A stretch of DNA of 64,000 nt from Brevundimonas intermedia (GTDB lineage: Bacteria; Pseudomonadota; Alphaproteobacteria; Caulobacterales; Caulobacteraceae), in assembly GCF_004614235.1 (NCBI RefSeq), contig NZ_SPVH01000006.1:248001-312000 (forward strand), in the 5' to 3' direction. The notes below the pieces were generated by a model that saw only the letters and a program-made list of their open reading frames with translations, ran no database searches and had not been told where the DNA came from. How positions within the stretch are numbered: position 1 is the stretch's first letter; each line of letters opens with the position of its first letter. The position numbers and the translations under genes were made by a program. This document shows positions 32,544-40,928 of the stretch, piece after piece.

Positions 32544-32861
32544 CGGTCCCCGTCGTATTGCGACGCCTGCGGCGCCAAAGCGTTACTCGTTCTCGAAGTT
32601 CGCGCCGATCGCCCATGGCGCGAGGGCGGTGCTATACCTTGCCTGTCTCACTTTGGGAAGACAGACCGTTACAAACGGTTAACGTCCGAATCAGGATCGG
32701 TTGGCGGTGTGGACAGACGCGACAGCCTGCGCCCCTTTATCGCCCAGCTTCACCGCCAAGAAACGCGCCGTCGGATGCCGCCTGTGACGCTTTGATCTTG
32801 TGCTCGGGATCAGGATGGCGAAGGTGATCGGCGACCTGTTTCAATCCCGCGATCGACCCGC
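32544..32861. other. 318-bp divergent gap with a short inverted repeat
   Basis: This is the only gene-free stretch above 300 bases. It should hold the promoters of the M23 gene and of ydbH. I see one operator-like inverted repeat, ACCGTT-ACA-AACGGT (32665-32679), followed by GTTAAC and a GAATC CcrM site at 32688-32694. I find no clear -35/-10 pair, RNA gene or repeat. The repeated ATCAGGAT motif (about 32690 and 32808) may be chance. Confidence 0.4.
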
Positions 32862-35800
32862 TTGACCGACCCCCCCGCCACATCCCTGTCCCGGCCGCCC
32901 AAGGCCGACAAGCCGCGTCGCCGCGTCCTGCGCGTCGTCGCTGTCGGCGTCCTGATCCTGGTGCTGCTACTCGGCGTGGCGGCGGCGCTGCTTTATCTCA
33001 ACCGTCGGGCGGTGGCGCGCGACGTGCTGGTGGGCTGGCTGGATCAGCGCGGCATCCAGGCCGATGTCGAGGTCGAGCGCGTCGAGATCGACGGCTTCGT
33101 CGGCCGCATCCGCATCGGCGATCCCAACAATCCCGACGTCGTGGTCGAGCGGGCCGAGGTCGATTACGCCGTCGCCCTGCCGTGGTCCAGGACCGGCCTG
33201 GGCGTCACGCCCAGCCGCATCCGCCTGGTTCGGCCCGTTGTGCGGACCAGCTGGAAGGGCGGCAAGCTGTCGCTCGGGTCGCTGGACCCGCTGGTCAAGG
33301 AGTTCACCGGCGGACCGCCGCGCCCGGACCAACGCAGTCCTCTGGTCATCGTCGAGGGCGGTCGCGGGCGGCTGGACACCGAATATGGGCCGGTCGAGAT
33401 CCTGGCCGACGCCCGCATCGACGACGGCAAGCTGATGCGGCTGGCGGCGCGCCTGCCGACAGCGGCGCTGAAGAGCGGCGAGGTCGAGGCGCGGGGCCTG
33501 TCCGCGACGCTGGACCTGACGACCACGGGCGACCGGGTGGCGCTGCGGCTGCTGGCGGCGGCAGACGCCTTCACGACCCCCGCAGCGCGAGGGCAGGGGG
33601 CCAATCTGACCCTGGCCGGCGACCTGCCCTATCCCGATCTGAAGACCCGACGCGGCGACGGCCGGGTGGTTCTGGACGCGCGCCTGACCGGCGCACGCCT
33701 GGGGACCGAAACCGTCGGCGCCCGCAACGCCGATGTCACGGCCCAGTTCGACGGCGTCGTCTCCGGCTGGATCGAGACCTTCCGCCTCGAAGGCGCGGCG
33801 ACGTCCGCATTGGAGGCGGCTGCGGTCCAGGGCGCGGGCCTTAACATCGCCGATGTCGCGGCGACGGCGACGAAGGCCAAGCTGACGGTGTCGCGCGACG
33901 ACGCCCTGCGCTGGAGCGTGAACGGCCCTCTGTCCCTGGCGGCGGCTTCGGGTCGGATGGGCCAGACGACCATCGGCCGCCTGTCGCTGATCTCGCGCGC
34001 CCTGAGCTTCGGCGGCAAGGACTCGGCCTTCGAGGCGACCGGCCCGGTCAGCGCGACCTTCGACCGGTTCGGCTTCGGCGACTTGGCGCTGAAGCGCGGA
34101 CGCGCCGACCTGAACCTGGATGTCGTCAGCGACGGGGTGATCCAGATCGGCGCCGACGGGGCGCTGCGCGCCGCCGACGGCGCCTGGCCCCTGTTCGGCC
34201 CGGTCGGTCCCGACGACATCGCCGAGCTGGCCGAGATGAAGCGGGCGCTGGGCAGTTTCGCCCTGAACGCCCCCGCGATCCGGTTCGCGACCGGCACGGC
34301 AGGCACGACGGTCGTCCTGCCTCGTCCCGTGACCCTGACCCCGGCCAACAGCGGCGTCCTGACGGTGGCCCAGGCCGGGGAGGGCGCCTATCAGGCCGAG
34401 CCGGGACGACCGGGCGGCGGCGCGCTGAGCGTCACCGCGACGCGCGGCAAGGGCCTGCCGGAAATAACTGTCGCCGTGCCGAACTGGCGGCTGACCGAAA
34501 CCGGTTTCGAGGCGACCCTGGACGGCCGAGCCCGTCTCGATTTCGACCTGGCGCGCGGCATCGACGCCAGGACGCGCGGCGTCCTGGCCATGGCCGACGG
34601 GCGGCTGACCTATGCGACCCCGGACTGCGTGGACCTGACGGTCGAGCGGCTGGAGCTGGACGAGAACGACGTGCATCAGGTCGCCGGCAAACTGTGCCCC
34701 GCCGGCGGTCCCTTGCTGACATCGAAGGACGGCGTCTGGCGTGTCGTCGGCGCCTTCGATCAGGTCTCGGCCCAGGCGCCTTTCCTGGGCATGCGGTTCG
34801 CCGACGCCTCGGGTCGAGTCACGGTCGATGGGACCAAGGCGGGCGTCGGCCTGACGGCGAACGTCACGGCCGCCCGCGCCATCGACGCCCTGACCCCCGC
34901 AAGGTTCGAACCCCTGGCCGCGACCGGCTCCGCGACCCTGGCCAATGAACGTTGGACCGGCGCCTTCGACCTGAAGGGCACGGGCGAGGCGGCGGCGCAT
35001 ACGCTGGGCCGCCTGACCCTGGCGCACGACGGCCGCACGGGTTCGGGCGGCATCGTCATTGCGGCCCCCAATGTGACCTTCGCCGAGAACGGCCTTCAGC
35101 CGGCGATGCTCAGCCCCCTGGCCGCTGACTTCCTCGCGTCGCCGGTGAATGGCTCCGTCAGCTTCGACGGCCGGTTCGACTGGACCAAGGAGGCCGAGCC
35201 GACCTCCAGCGGGCGGCTGGTCACGCCGGGCCTGGATTTCGTCAGCCCGGCCGGTGCGGTCAAGGGCCTGCGCGGCGACGTGGTCTTCAGCAGCCTGACG
35301 CCCCTGATCACCGCCCCGAACCAGAAGCTGACGGCCGACAGCCTGGCGGTCGGCACAGCGGTCACGGCCCTGGACGTGACCTTCTCGGTCAACGAAGCCG
35401 GCGTCCTGATCGACGGCGCCCAGGTCGCCGCCGGCGGCGGAACCGTCTCGGTCGAGCCCTTCACCGTCCCGCTGGACGCGACCCAGCCCTACAGCGGCGT
35501 CATCGTGCTGGACCGGGTGCAGCTGGGCGATATCGTCGCCGACACCGGCTTCGACGACAAGGTCACGCTGGACGCCGTGGTCTCGGGCCGTCTGCCCTTC
35601 ATCATGGATCCCAAGACGGGCCTGCGGATCACCGCCGGGACCCTGGGCGCGGTCCAGCCGGGCCGTCTGTCGATCAAGCGCGAGGTCCTGACCGACGTCA
35701 ATGCGGGCGGCGGCGGCGAGGAACTGCCCTCCGGCATGGTCGAGGATCTGGCCTATCAGGCGATGGAGGACCTGTCCTTCGACGTGCTCAGCGCCGATGT

Positions 35801-36077
35801 GAACAGTCTGGACGGCGGCCGGGTCTCGGTGCTGTTCCACATTCGCGGCCGCCACGATCCGCCCCAGCGCCAGGAGCTGCGCCTGACGATCGCCGAGCTG
35901 ATCAGCCGCGAGTTCCTGAACCGCAAACTGCCCCTGCCGTCGAACACCCAGATCGACCTGACGCTGGACACGACCCTGAACGCCAACCAGCTGATCTCGG
36001 ACCTGCTGGCGGTCAATCGCGCCCGCCAGGGTCAGCAAGACCCTGAACCGACCACGACGCTGGCGCCCGCCGATTGA
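32862..36077 (+). CDS. ydbH: YdbH-like AsmA-superfamily envelope protein
   Basis: The 1071-residue protein has a basic start and one membrane helix (VVAVGVLILVLLLGVAAALLYL, about residues 27-48). A long series of beta strands follows, with repeated blocks of G, D and V, ending in an extended C-terminal domain. This matches the YdbH family of AsmA-like proteins, which bridge the periplasm and move phospholipids to the outer membrane. The start is TTG (32862); no ATG in frame precedes the helix. It leads an operon with ynbE- and ydbL-like genes, the same set as in E. coli, which supports the name. Confidence 0.85.
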   Translation: MTDPPATSLSRPPKADKPRRRVLRVVAVGVLILVLLLGVAAALLYLNRRAVARDVLVGWLDQRGIQADVEVERVEIDGFVGRIRIGDPNNPDVVVERAEVDYAVALPWSRTGLGVTPSRIRLVRPVVRTSWKGGKLSLGSLDPLVKEFTGGPPRPDQRSPLVIVEGGRGRLDTEYGPVEILADARIDDGKLMRLAARLPTAALKSGEVEARGLSATLDLTTTGDRVALRLLAAADAFTTPAARGQGANLTLAGDLPYPDLKTRRGDGRVVLDARLTGARLGTETVGARNADVTAQFDGVVSGWIETFRLEGAATSALEAAAVQGAGLNIADVAATATKAKLTVSRDDALRWSVNGPLSLAAASGRMGQTTIGRLSLISRALSFGGKDSAFEATGPVSATFDRFGFGDLALKRGRADLNLDVVSDGVIQIGADGALRAADGAWPLFGPVGPDDIAELAEMKRALGSFALNAPAIRFATGTAGTTVVLPRPVTLTPANSGVLTVAQAGEGAYQAEPGRPGGGALSVTATRGKGLPEITVAVPNWRLTETGFEATLDGRARLDFDLARGIDARTRGVLAMADGRLTYATPDCVDLTVERLELDENDVHQVAGKLCPAGGPLLTSKDGVWRVVGAFDQVSAQAPFLGMRFADASGRVTVDGTKAGVGLTANVTAARAIDALTPARFEPLAATGSATLANERWTGAFDLKGTGEAAAHTLGRLTLAHDGRTGSGGIVIAAPNVTFAENGLQPAMLSPLAADFLASPVNGSVSFDGRFDWTKEAEPTSSGRLVTPGLDFVSPAGAVKGLRGDVVFSSLTPLITAPNQKLTADSLAVGTAVTALDVTFSVNEAGVLIDGAQVAAGGGTVSVEPFTVPLDATQPYSGVIVLDRVQLGDIVADTGFDDKVTLDAVVSGRLPFIMDPKTGLRITAGTLGAVQPGRLSIKREVLTDVNAGGGGEELPSGMVEDLAYQAMEDLSFDVLSADVNSLDGGRVSVLFHIRGRHDPPQRQELRLTIAELISREFLNRKLPLPSNTQIDLTLDTTLNANQLISDLLAVNRARQGQQDPEPTTTLAPAD

Positions 36078-36154
36078 ACTTCACCATTCAGCGCGCGTTC
36101 ACTTGGCGACGTGCTATTAGAGCCATCATTCTCGGCCGAACCGGAGCCCACGTC

Positions 36155-36343
36155 ATGATCAACAAGCGCCAACTGGCCGGCCTCGGCTTCGGAGCGGTCG
36201 TCGTCGCCCTCGCGGCCTGCGCCCCGACTATCCGTCTTGAGGTCGCGCCGATCCAGATATACGCCAAGCTGGACGCGGACGTGCGCGTCCGCCTGGACCA
36301 GGAGCTGCAGACGCTGCTCCAGCAAAACCCCAATCTCTTCTGA
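36155..36343 (+). CDS. ynbE: YnbE-like lipoprotein
   Basis: The 62-residue protein has a lipoprotein signal with lipobox LAAC and a short mature part containing PTIRLEVAPIQIYAKLDADV, the YnbE pattern. YnbE sits at the outer membrane and binds the end of YdbH to complete the bridge. GGAG at 36143-36146 is about 8 bases before the ATG at 36155. It lies between ydbH (77 bases upstream) and ydbL. Confidence 0.85.
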   Translation: MINKRQLAGLGFGAVVVALAACAPTIRLEVAPIQIYAKLDADVRVRLDQELQTLLQQNPNLF

Positions 36344-36377
36344 TCTCCCGCTTCTCTTCTGAAAGGGACAGGCTGAC

Positions 36378-36737
36378 ATGACCTTCCGCAAACTCTTCGT
36401 CATCGGCGCCGCCGTCGCCGCCATGGGTGTCGCCGGGGCCGCCATCGCCCAGACCGGCGCTCAAAAGGCCCAGATCGACCAGGCCAAGGCCGCCGGCGTC
36501 GTCGGCGAACAGGCCGACGGCTACCTGGGCTTCCGCACTCCGACCTCGGACGCCGGCCTGCGCGCCGCCGTCGACGCCACCAACGCCGGCCGCCGCGCCG
36601 CCTACGCCCGCAGCGCGACCGACGCCGGCACCTCGGCCGATGTCGCCGGCGCCAGGATGTTCGAATCCCAGCTCCTGCCCCGCATCTCCTCGGGCCAGTG
36701 GTACCGCAACGCCCAGGGCCAGTGGGTCCAGCGCTAA
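36378..36737 (+). CDS. ydbL: YdbL-like periplasmic protein (DUF1318)
   Basis: The 119-residue protein has a signal peptide (MTFRKLFVIGAAVAAMGVAGAAIAQ) and a DUF1318 body with Q-I-D-Q-A-K-A-A-G-V-V-G-E near residue 32 and a closing RNAQGQWVQ. YdbL is thought to help YdbH and YnbE work together. It lies 34 bases after ynbE, and no promoter is seen between them. Confidence 0.85.
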   Translation: MTFRKLFVIGAAVAAMGVAGAAIAQTGAQKAQIDQAKAAGVVGEQADGYLGFRTPTSDAGLRAAVDATNAGRRAAYARSATDAGTSADVAGARMFESQLLPRISSGQWYRNAQGQWVQR

Positions 36738-36751
36738 GCTAAAAGACCGTC

Positions 36752-36774
36752 GGCCCTCGGCTTGTCCCGAGGGC
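36752..36774. terminator. Terminator hairpin between ydbL and the DNA methyltransferase
   Basis: GGCCCTCGG and CCGAGGGCC, a perfect 9-bp stem with loop CTTGT, lie between two convergent genes. A T-run (TCTTTT) follows only on the minus strand, so it should act mainly on the methyltransferase message. Confidence 0.5.
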
Positions 36775-36825
36775 CTGTGGCGGATGCGGCGACCAACGGC
36801 GTCCGCTTGGTTTAGCCTCGCCTGA

Positions 36826-37944
36826 TCAGGCCGCCGCGCGCCGATCCAGCAGCGCAGGCAGCAAGAGCCCCTCCGCCAGCGCCCTGACGACCGGCACCGC
36901 GACCGCATCGCCCATCAGCTTCAGCGCCGCGCTCTCGCTGGACGGCAGGCGATAGTCCTCGGCGACGCCCATCAGCCGCGCCGCCTCGCGCCCCGTCAGT
37001 CGCCGCACCCGCGCCCGGCCCTGATCGCACACAACCACATACTGCCGCGACGACCCACCCGCCGGCGTCCTCAGACATCCGGCCAGGCCGTCGAACCGAA
37101 TCTCCAGCCGCTGGACCTTCTCGCCGTCTTCGGTCCGCACCCGACGATAGGCGGCCCCGACGCAGCGCCGGCCCGAGGCCACGGCCGCCGCGATCCGCGC
37201 GCGGTGAAGCGGCCCGGCCAGGGCCAGGATGGCGTCCGCATCCTCCAGCCAGTTCACGGCGTCGTCCGGCTCCAGCACGGCGGCCAGGTCCAGATTGCGT
37301 TGCGGCGGCGCAGGCAGGGACCACCAGGCCCAAGCCGCCTTCACCGCCTCGGGCAGGCGAGCGTGGGCGGCGATCAGGCGCGTCGAATGGAAGGGTGCGA
37401 CCGGTCCCTGCGCGCGCGGTGCACTGTCTCGAATAGCGACCACGAACAGTCGCGGCCGCGACTGGGGCAACCAATGGGCGGCGTCCATCTCCAGCGCCCC
37501 AACCGTGTATCCCGCCTCGGCCATGGCCGTGCACACGGCCGCGAAGTCCCGTCCCTGACCTGAAGTCAGCAGGCCGATTACATTCTCCAGCACGATCACG
37601 CGCGGGCCGCGCCCCTCGGCCATCAGTCCCTGCATCAGCCGCCAAAAGCCCCAGAAGGCGCCGGATCGCCCCGCCTCCAGCCCGCCCCGCGCCCCGGCCA
37701 GGCTGACGTCCTGACAGGGCGACGAGGCCCAGGCCATGTCCGGCCGTCCCGGCAGGTCGTCCAGCGTCAGGCCCCAGACGTCCCCCTGTCGAAACGGCGT
37801 ATGCGGATGATTGGCGACGAAGGCCCGCGCCTTGGCCGCGTCCATGTCATTGGCGAAGACGGTGTCTATGCCTGCGGCCGACAGGCCCAGCCCCGCCAGA
37901 CCGCCCCCGGCGAAGAACTCGTAGGCGCTTGGGCGAATCGACAT
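36826..37944 (-). CDS. Cytosine-5 DNA methyltransferase, solitary
   Basis: The 372-residue enzyme has the C5 motifs in order: YEFFAGGGLAGLGLSAAG (motif I), ASSPCQDVSLAG with Cys77 as catalytic base (motif IV), VLENVIGLL (motif VI, E120-N121-V122) and QSRPRLFVVA (motif VIII). Later come the target-recognition region and the closing motifs LTGREAARLMG and LMGDAVAVPVVRAL (motif X). No endonuclease or vsr gene is beside it, so it is a solitary methylase of unknown recognition site. The base composition does not stand out. The ATG at 37942-37944 starts it. Confidence 0.92.
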   Translation of the reverse strand: MSIRPSAYEFFAGGGLAGLGLSAAGIDTVFANDMDAAKARAFVANHPHTPFRQGDVWGLTLDDLPGRPDMAWASSPCQDVSLAGARGGLEAGRSGAFWGFWRLMQGLMAEGRGPRVIVLENVIGLLTSGQGRDFAAVCTAMAEAGYTVGALEMDAAHWLPQSRPRLFVVAIRDSAPRAQGPVAPFHSTRLIAAHARLPEAVKAAWAWWSLPAPPQRNLDLAAVLEPDDAVNWLEDADAILALAGPLHRARIAAAVASGRRCVGAAYRRVRTEDGEKVQRLEIRFDGLAGCLRTPAGGSSRQYVVVCDQGRARVRRLTGREAARLMGVAEDYRLPSSESAALKLMGDAVAVPVVRALAEGLLLPALLDRRAAA

Positions 37945-38022
37945 GGGGCCAGCATAACGCAGCCCCGCCCCTTGACCGAGACCGTCCTCGACCTCACCTC
38001 CGCCCCGACAGAGGAGACCGTC

Positions 38023-38466
38023 ATGCGCCCCATTCTGCTCGCCGCCGTCGCGGCTCTTTCGCTGACGGCCTGTTACGACCGCAACGACGCCAAGCCGCAG
38101 TCCGCGCCCGAGCCGCAGGCCGCCGCGACCCTGGGCGGCGTGGATCTGGGCAAGCCGGTGCGGGCGCTGGGCACTGAACCCTTCTGGGGCGTGGAGATCA
38201 CGCCCGACGCCCTGATCTATACCCGTGTCGATCAGCCGGCCCAGCGCGCGCCCAATCGCGGCGCGACGGTTCAGGGCACGGTCGCCACCTTCGCCAGCTC
38301 CACCGATCTGAACCAGGCCCTGAACGTCGTCCTGATCGCCACCGAATGCTCGGACGGCATGAGCGACCGCACCTATCCGCTGACGTCCAAGGTCGAGATC
38401 GGCGACGACACCCTGACCGGCTGCGCGGCCCCGGCGTCGATGCTGACGGCCAAGCCGGCGCCCTAG
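38023..38466 (+). CDS. Lipoprotein with a COG3650-like domain
   Basis: The 147-residue product has a lipoprotein signal (lipobox LTAC) and a single domain beginning VRALGTEPFWGVEIT, which resembles COG3650 proteins of unknown function. A Cys pair (ATECSDG, LTGCAAP) could form a disulphide. GAGGAG lies 6 bases before the ATG at 38023. It is divergent from the methyltransferase gene (78-bp gap). Its stop lies at the left arm of a palindromic repeat. Confidence 0.65.
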   Translation: MRPILLAAVAALSLTACYDRNDAKPQSAPEPQAAATLGGVDLGKPVRALGTEPFWGVEITPDALIYTRVDQPAQRAPNRGATVQGTVATFASSTDLNQALNVVLIATECSDGMSDRTYPLTSKVEIGDDTLTGCAAPASMLTAKPAP

Positions 38467-38525
38467 CGCATGATCGTTTCGGATCGGGGCGCAACGCGGC
38501 CCCTCCGAAGCGTGAATCATGCGCT
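38465..38525. repeat. Palindromic intergenic repeat, GCGCATGAT type
   Basis: AGCGCATGAT (38465-38474) and ATCATGCGCT (38516-38525) are perfect 10-bp inverted repeats. An inner arm CGTTTCGGA pairs with TCCGAAGCG (one T-G pair). It fills the 70-bp gap between convergent lipoprotein and LytTR genes and overlaps the lipoprotein stop codon. Similar GCGCATGAT palindromes are common in alphaproteobacteria. It may act as a bidirectional terminator. Confidence 0.7.
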
Positions 38526-38536
38526 CAAAGAGAGCC

Positions 38537-39340
38537 TCACCACCATTCGGCGTCGCGCAGCATCCGGGCGTAGCGACGGCTGACCGGCGCCGACAGGCCG
38601 CCGTCCAGCGTCAGGGTCGCCCGGCCGTCGCCGCGCTCGACCCCGCGCACCGCGTCGCGCGCCACCCACCAGCTGCGATGAGTCTGGGCGCCTTCCAGCC
38701 CTTCCAGCTCCTCGACGGCATCCGACAGCCGCATCAGGATCAGGTCCGACCCCCGGTCAGTATGAATGCGCAGATAATGGTCCTCGGCCTGCACCGCCCG
38801 GATCGCAGCGCCCCTCAGCTTCATCGGCAGGCGGTCTAGAAACCGCACGGGCCGGGCCGCGGTCTCGGGCGGCGTCGCATGGGTCTGGACCGGCCGGGCG
38901 CGCCCCAGGAAGACGTTCAGCGTCGTCACCGCCGCCGTCACCACCACGACCGGCACGACCAGCTGGGGCAGGACGCCCAGCGGATAAAGCCTCTGGGCGA
39001 AGAACAGGCCCGTCGCCGCCCAGACGATGACGCACAGCGGCCCGGTGATCACCACCACCATCGCCGCGATGGTCCGCCACGGCCTCTCGTCCACGTCCAG
39101 ATACCGGCTCACCCAAGCGCCGCAGAGGTGACCCCACAGGCCGCCCAGCACCATGACCACGACCCAATAGGCCAGCCGTGGCCCGAACGCTGCGCCCGCC
39201 GTCCCGAACGCCCCGGTCGTCGCCAGGAAGACGCCGCCCAGAACGGCGACGATCAGGCCGCGCAGGAAGGTGCGGCGGCGGTCGGCGGCAAGGGGTGTCA
39301 TGGCGGCTTTCAGCATCGGAAGATCGCGCCTTGAGACCAT
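38537..39340 (-). CDS. Membrane-anchored LytTR-family DNA-binding regulator
   Basis: The 267-residue protein has four hydrophobic helices (about residues 25-150) and a C-terminal LytTR DNA-binding domain. The latter shows AIRAVQAEDHYLRIHTDRGS (about residue 176), RLSDAVEELEG and RSWWVARDAVRG. LytTR domains bind direct repeats upstream of target genes. I use the ATG at 39338-39340 (MVSRRDLPML); the longer frame opens at a TTG (39457) that overlaps the divergent start. Later ATGs at 39316 and 39301 are also possible. It may be controlled by, or control, the divergent DUF2306 gene. Confidence 0.82.
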   Translation of the reverse strand: MVSRRDLPMLKAAMTPLAADRRRTFLRGLIVAVLGGVFLATTGAFGTAGAAFGPRLAYWVVVMVLGGLWGHLCGAWVSRYLDVDERPWRTIAAMVVVITGPLCVIVWAATGLFFAQRLYPLGVLPQLVVPVVVVTAAVTTLNVFLGRARPVQTHATPPETAARPVRFLDRLPMKLRGAAIRAVQAEDHYLRIHTDRGSDLILMRLSDAVEELEGLEGAQTHRSWWVARDAVRGVERGDGRATLTLDGGLSAPVSRRYARMLRDAEWW

Positions 39341-39456
39341 GATTTTCTTTCGGGCGGAAGACAGGTGGGCGTTGACGAAGCCGGGGTCGCCGTTGGCGAA
39401 AGCTCGGATGCCGCCGTCGGGGCGCTGCGGCAGAAGCGGGGAAACGGAGAAACTCA

Positions 39457-39981
39457 ATGCCTCGCCTGTCTCGCCACTTGCCGTCCGTCCTGGCCCTCGC
39501 TCTGCTGATCGTCCCTCTTGTCGTCTATCTGGCGGTCGATGATGGGCGGCTGGCGCGGATGGGATTCACGCCGCACGTCCCCGACTGGCGGCTGCTGCTG
39601 ACTTCGCCGCCGGCGATCCAGATCCACGTCGCCGCCGCCCTGACGGCCCTGGCGATCGGCGTCGTCCTGCTGATCGGGGTGAAGGGAAACCGGCTGCACC
39701 GGACGCTGGGCTGGACTTGGGTGCTGGCCATGGCGACGACGGCGGTCAGCTCCTTCTTCATCCACCGGCTCAATCCGGGCGGTTCGGGCGGGTTCTCCAT
39801 GATCCACCTGCTCAGCGGCTGGACGGTGATCGCCCTGCCGATGGCGGTCCATGCCGCGCGGCGTCACCGCATCGCCGACCACCGGCGCGCCATGACGGGG
39901 ATGTTCGTGGGCGGGCTGATCGTCGTCGGCGCCTTCACCTTCCTGCCCGGCCGGCTGATGTGGGCGATCTTCTTCGGTTAA
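39457..39981 (+). CDS. DUF2306-family membrane protein
   Basis: The 174-residue protein has about four membrane helices. It contains a helix-rich pattern with IQIHVAAALTALAIGVVLL, RLHRTLGWTWVLAMATTA and HRRAMTGMFVGGLIV (the last two around paired His residues). This is the DUF2306 pattern (COG5395), function unknown; conserved His residues suggest a metal or haem role. GGAGA precedes the ATG at 39457 by about 6 bases. It is divergent from the LytTR gene. Its stop shares TTAA with the stop of the TetR gene. Confidence 0.8.
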   Translation: MPRLSRHLPSVLALALLIVPLVVYLAVDDGRLARMGFTPHVPDWRLLLTSPPAIQIHVAAALTALAIGVVLLIGVKGNRLHRTLGWTWVLAMATTAVSSFFIHRLNPGGSGGFSMIHLLSGWTVIALPMAVHAARRHRIADHRRAMTGMFVGGLIVVGAFTFLPGRLMWAIFFG

Positions 39982-40736
39982 GGCTGGCGCGGCGACATCC
40001 CGACCACGGCGCGGAAGCCGGCGGCGGCGAACCGGACCATGTAGTCGCCGGCCGTCTCCAGGTCGCCCGACCGGGCCAGCCCGTTCGACAGCCGGTCCAG
40101 CCGTCCCGTCTCGCCCAGCGTCAGGGTCAGGGCGCCCGACAGATTGTGATAGCCCCAGTACAGATCGACCTCGCTGGCGTCGGGCAACACCTTCGCGATC
40201 AGTTCGATCAACCGGTGGATCGCCGGGTCGAAATAGCGGGCCATGGTCTCGCCGCCGAAACTGGGGTTGGCGTTGGTCTGGGCCACCAGGGCGGCATAGT
40301 GTTTCCAGCCCGGCCCGCCCTTCAGAGACCATTCGAACGGCGGCCGCAGGAAGGCCTCAAGCAGCCCTTCCAGCGTCATGGCCTCGCCCGCCGTCTCGGC
40401 ATAGCGATCGATGGCCGCGACCCGTTCGTCGTTCCACACCGCCGCGCGACGCAGGAAGACGGCGTCGAACAGGTCGCGCTTGGCTCCGAAATAATAGTGG
40501 ACCAGGGCGGTATCCACGCCCGCCTCGCGCGCCACCTCGCGGATGGTCACGCCATAGAAGCCGTGTTTGGAGAACAGGTCCTCGGCGGCGTCCAGGATCA
40601 GCTCGCGGGTCTCGCCCGCCGCCTTGGCCTGGGCCTTGGGCGGACGGCCCCGACGGGCCGGCGCAGCGCCCGCCGCCTTGCGACGCGCGGCGGCGACGGG
40701 GCGGGGTGTCGGGAGGGCGGCGTCCGGCTTGCTCAT
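39978..40736 (-). CDS. TetR-family transcriptional regulator
   Basis: The 252-residue protein has a Pro/Ala/Arg-rich N-terminal tail, then the TetR helix-turn-helix (about residues 45-95): LILDAAEDLFSKHGFYG and TIREVAREAGVDTALVHYYF. A C-terminal helical ligand-binding domain follows. The gene diverges from the TonB-dependent receptor gene with a 192-bp gap that contains a TGACGC/GCGTCA palindrome, so it most likely controls that receptor. I use the ATG at 40734-40736. Its stop overlaps the DUF2306 stop (TTAA). Confidence 0.88.
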   Translation of the reverse strand: MSKPDAALPTPRPVAAARRKAAGAAPARRGRPPKAQAKAAGETRELILDAAEDLFSKHGFYGVTIREVAREAGVDTALVHYYFGAKRDLFDAVFLRRAAVWNDERVAAIDRYAETAGEAMTLEGLLEAFLRPPFEWSLKGGPGWKHYAALVAQTNANPSFGGETMARYFDPAIHRLIELIAKVLPDASEVDLYWGYHNLSGALTLTLGETGRLDRLSNGLARSGDLETAGDYMVRFAAAGFRAVVGMSPRQP

Positions 40737-40810
40737 GCGGCAAGGCTTAGGCGCGACCCAACCCCGGCGCAACGGGGCCGGTGCAACGGCGCCACGCTGG
40801 ACGCCTGATG

Positions 40811-40860
40811 TGACGCTGCGTCAGCACAGCGTTTGACAGCCGGGCGAAACCGGGTAGGTT
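40811..40860 (+). promoter_or_regulatory. Operator and promoter of the TonB-receptor gene
   Basis: TGACGC-T-GCGTCA (40811-40823) is a 13-base perfect palindrome of the size TetR proteins bind. Nine bases later come TTGACA (40833-40838), a 16-base gap and TAGGTT (40855-40860), a housekeeping-type promoter. It lies 68 bases before the receptor start. The operator's upstream position would fit activation or steric repression; untested. Confidence 0.5.
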
Positions 40861-40928
40861 CACGAAAATCATTGAACGCTGAATAAAAGCGTCAACGGGC
40901 TGGAAACGACAACAAGGGGTCTAGGATC

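Noticed and set aside
32665..32690. TTAC-N6-TTAAC, resembling a CtrA site
   Set aside because: CtrA sites have TTAA-N7-TTAA(C); the first half has a C and spacing is one base short.
29490..32795. Plus-strand open frame of 1101 codons crossing TadG, the M23 gene and the following gap
   Set aside because: It is out of frame with TadG and antisense to M23. Composition is Gly/Arg/Pro-rich with no motif.
32967..36038. Minus-strand open frame of 1023 codons
   Set aside because: It is antisense to ydbH; no recognisable protein features.
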